From assembly GCA_003649845.1 (NCBI GenBank), contig QMTB01000095.1:1-6141 (forward strand): a DNA stretch of 6,141 nt, read 5' to 3'. The notes under the pieces are model-generated. The model ran no database searches and was not told the origin of the DNA. It saw only the letters and a list, made by a program, of their open reading frames with translations. The position numbers and the translations under genes were made by a program. Position 1 is the first letter of the stretch; every line of letters begins with the position of its first letter. The DNA is from Thermoplasmata archaeon (lineage in GTDB: Archaea > Thermoplasmatota > E2 > DHVEG-1). Below, piece by piece: positions 4,710-6,141 of this stretch.

Positions 4710-5714
4710 ATGTATATACTAAATATGGGTTTGAAAAAGAAAACAAGAGAAATCTTAGAGGATATCAGATGTCCTAGTTGTAATAGTAGAGATATAATCA
4801 AATATGGGAGATACAAAGGGGAACAATATTATTTATGTAAAACCTGTGGGAAGAGGTTTCTAGAAGGAAAAAAGTTAAAATGGAAGACTTATCCACCTAG
4901 GGTTATATATCATGCTTTATCCAACTATAACATGGGATTTACTTTAGAGGAAACCACAAAAAATATTAATAGAAGGTTTAAAACAAAGGTTTCAAAGAGT
5001 ACAGTTCATAGATGGATAAAAGAATATGGAGATATATGTCCTTATCTAAAATTGAGAGGAGAGATAATAAAAAGATATACACCTCGGGATCTTATATTCT
5101 CCAAGATGTTTATAAAAGAAGGTATCACATATAATTTTAGATACCACAGAGGAAAACTAGAGTTACTAGGAAAACATTATCCTACTCTAATCTCATATCT
5201 AGAGAGATTTAAACTAGGAGCACCAAGTTTCCTTCAAAACATAGAGAATAGATGCTCAAAGCAAACCATATATATAGATGTAGAGAAAAACTACTCTACT
5301 AACAATATTATTACTTCAATGACAAACTTTGCCTTGAAATCCACTATGAGGAATAGAGAGAGACATAAGATCATAGAGGATTTCATGCTTATAAATGATA
5401 CTAATACTATTGCTTGTGAGGTACCAGTATGGTTTTATGAGAAGAATATTAATACTAGTATCTCTGGGCATATAGATTTACTCCAGATAGAGTATGACTC
5501 AGCGGGTAAACCATTGATTTATATTCTTGATTTTAAACCAGAAGCAGCAAAGGAAAAAGAAAAACAAGTATCATCTCAACTCTACTTATATGCATCTGGT
5601 TTATCCTTCAGAACCAAGATACCATTGGAGAGTTTTAGATGCGGTTGGTTTGATGATAAAAACTATTATGAGTTTAAACCTAGAGATGCAGAGGTACACT
5701 ACAAAGAAATCTAA
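4710..5714 (+). CDS. Zinc-ribbon, helix-turn-helix and RecB/Cas4-like PD-(D/E)XK nuclease fusion
   Basis: The 334-residue protein has three parts. Residues 21-46 form a four-cysteine zinc ribbon (CPSC at 21-24, CKTC at 43-46, then GKRF), as in IS1 InsA-type and related transposase N-termini. Residues about 62-106 form a helix-turn-helix (GFTLEETTKNINRRF, then SKSTVHRWIKEY) like that before many transposase cores. A DDE transposase core does not follow. Instead the C-terminal part has the RecB/Cas4 nuclease signature: E237 in CEVPVWF, G253-H-I-D256, D274-F-K276 in ILDFKPEA, and Q290-x3-Y294 in QLYLYA. All metal-binding residues are present, so cleavage of DNA is likely. No iron-sulphur cysteine cluster typical of Cas4 is seen. 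It stands alone, downstream of array 2. The role is unknown: recombination or element maintenance, defence, or repeat-directed cleavage are options. ATG 4725 is an alternative start. Confidence 0.82.
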   Translation: MYILNMGLKKKTREILEDIRCPSCNSRDIIKYGRYKGEQYYLCKTCGKRFLEGKKLKWKTYPPRVIYHALSNYNMGFTLEETTKNINRRFKTKVSKSTVHRWIKEYGDICPYLKLRGEIIKRYTPRDLIFSKMFIKEGITYNFRYHRGKLELLGKHYPTLISYLERFKLGAPSFLQNIENRCSKQTIYIDVEKNYSTNNIITSMTNFALKSTMRNRERHKIIEDFMLINDTNTIACEVPVWFYEKNINTSISGHIDLLQIEYDSAGKPLIYILDFKPEAAKEKEKQVSSQLYLYASGLSFRTKIPLESFRCGWFDDKNYYEFKPRDAEVHYKEI

Positions 5715-5813
5715 AAAAACGTCGAGTAATCTAATATCCAAAGAGAACTGATCGATATAAGTGTTGACTAGGTTGATTTATTCCACCAGCACCCATGAAT
5801 TTAATAATAAATC

Positions 5814-5824
5814 TATTTTTCTTT
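5814..5824 (+). terminator. T-rich terminator candidate after the nuclease gene
   Basis: TATTTTTCTTT lies 100 bp beyond the nuclease stop, in the gap between two convergent genes. T-tracts of this kind end archaeal transcripts. The rest of the 132-bp gap shows nothing else. Confidence 0.4.
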
Positions 5825-5834
5825 ACGATATGTT

Positions 5835-5841
5835 AAAAAAA
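5835..5841 (-). terminator. Oligo-T terminator of the right-end leftward gene
   Basis: On the minus strand TTTTTTT follows the TAA of the leftward gene by 5 nt, a typical archaeal T-tract terminator. Confidence 0.5.
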
Positions 5842-5846
5842 TGTTT

Positions 5847-6141
5847 TTACATTATTTTACGATACCTGGTTGTTGGTCCGCTCCCTAATGATTCTATATA
5901 TCCAAGTGACACTAGTTTCTCAACCCTCTTTAGAATCGTTGGTTTACTCACACCTAGTTTTTCTGCAATCTCAGAGCTATTCATCTCCCCACTACTGAGT
6001 AATTCCAGTATCTTTAATTCTAGTTCATCTAATAGATTCTCCATTGTTATCTCGAAAACAGCTGTTGTAAACATATCGTTACTTATAATCTCCATTTTTA
6101 TCTCATCATCTCTACATATCTGCCTCATCATCTCTATGCCA
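5847..6141 (-). CDS. C-terminal part of a probable AlbA_2/HATPase_c_4-type regulator with winged helix, 5' end outside window
   Basis: The frame is open through the right edge (GIE before the first ATG at 6131), so the gene probably starts outside. The visible end has two pieces. The first, GIEMMRQICRDDEIKMEI, then ISNDMFTTAVFEI, resembles the G-x-G-I-x-R-M...C...G-L pattern and closing strand of HATPase_c_4/RecG-C domains in COG2865-type proteins. The second is a winged helix over about the last 60 residues (LELKILELLSSGEMNSSEIAEKLGVSKPTILKRVEKLVSLGYIESLGSGPTTRY; SSEIAEKLGVSKPTILKRVE is the helix-turn-helix), ending G-S-G-P-T-T-R-Y as those proteins often do. Such proteins are thought to be nucleotide- and DNA-binding regulators. 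If ATG 6131 were the true start it would be a 94-aa stand-alone winged-helix regulator, the main alternative. It is convergent with the nuclease gene. Confidence 0.65.
   Translation of the reverse strand, partial: GIEMMRQICRDDEIKMEIISNDMFTTAVFEITMENLLDELELKILELLSSGEMNSSEIAEKLGVSKPTILKRVEKLVSLGYIESLGSGPTTRYRKIM

Noticed and set aside
4710..5714. Functional DDE transposase or insertion sequence
   Set aside because: Only the DNA-binding N-terminus is transposase-like. The rest has PD-(D/E)XK motifs, and I found no terminal inverted repeats with target duplications around the gene.
5527..5751. 74-codon open frame inside and beyond the nuclease gene
   Set aside because: It overlaps the catalytic region of the nuclease in another frame, its translation is a lysine/serine-rich low-quality sequence, and it has no ribosome site.

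Overview
The window reads as a stretch of archaeal accessory DNA, probably from a hyperthermophilic member of the Thermoproteota (crenarchaeota). The reasons are low G+C, heavy use of AGA/AGG and ATA codons, a TTTAAATA-type TATA box placed for a leaderless transcript, GGAGGT-type ribosome sites and TTG starts. This assignment is an inference from style; no rRNA or tRNA is present to fix it.

Left part (1-1445, + strand): an AbiEi antitoxin, cut by the window's left edge, and an AbiEii nucleotidyltransferase toxin. The two overlap by a few bases and look translationally coupled, forming a type IV toxin-antitoxin pair.

Centre (1961-3832, - strand): an operon-like run transcribed leftwards. It starts with a protein carrying two winged helices, followed after 3 nt by a second, unrelated-looking nucleotidyltransferase (GGSAM...KDIDV). 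An unannotatable 24-codon ORF follows, joined by an ATGA overlap, and last comes a short HicB antitoxin with no HicA beside it. The first two genes have the same logic as AbiE (DNA-binding protein plus Pol-beta-like nucleotidyltransferase) and are a good candidate for a separate archaeal toxin-antitoxin module.

The non-coding DNA is the most unusual part. Both intergenic regions flanking the central operon (1446-1960 and 3833-4709) carry the same composite element in the same orientation: a ~47-bp near-identical block, then about 50 bp, then a tandem array of an 18-bp motif (consensus TCCCATATCYTAGTGGTA) with a 23-bp period. The arrays have 8 units (1663-1851) and 5-6 units (4422-4564). Their first three units match in spacing (32, then 24 bp) and the arrays differ in unit number. 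Single units lie upstream of each. This is not CRISPR; it resembles iterons or arrayed protein-binding sites. The right-hand region also holds a small helical-protein ORF (4049-4216), apparently frameshifted relative to a coding-like continuation up to 4305.

Right part: about 145 bp after the second array, a + strand gene (4710-5714) encodes a zinc ribbon and helix-turn-helix like those of transposases, fused to a RecB/Cas4-like PD-(D/E)XK nuclease domain with all key residues present. The nuclease beside the array suggests, without proving, that the repeats are its target or control sites. The window ends with the C-terminus of a leftward gene (5847-6141) that looks like an AlbA_2/HATPase_c_4-type regulator with a terminal winged helix.

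Overall this looks like a small defence/toxin-antitoxin island whose central cassette is bracketed by directly repeated iteron-like elements.
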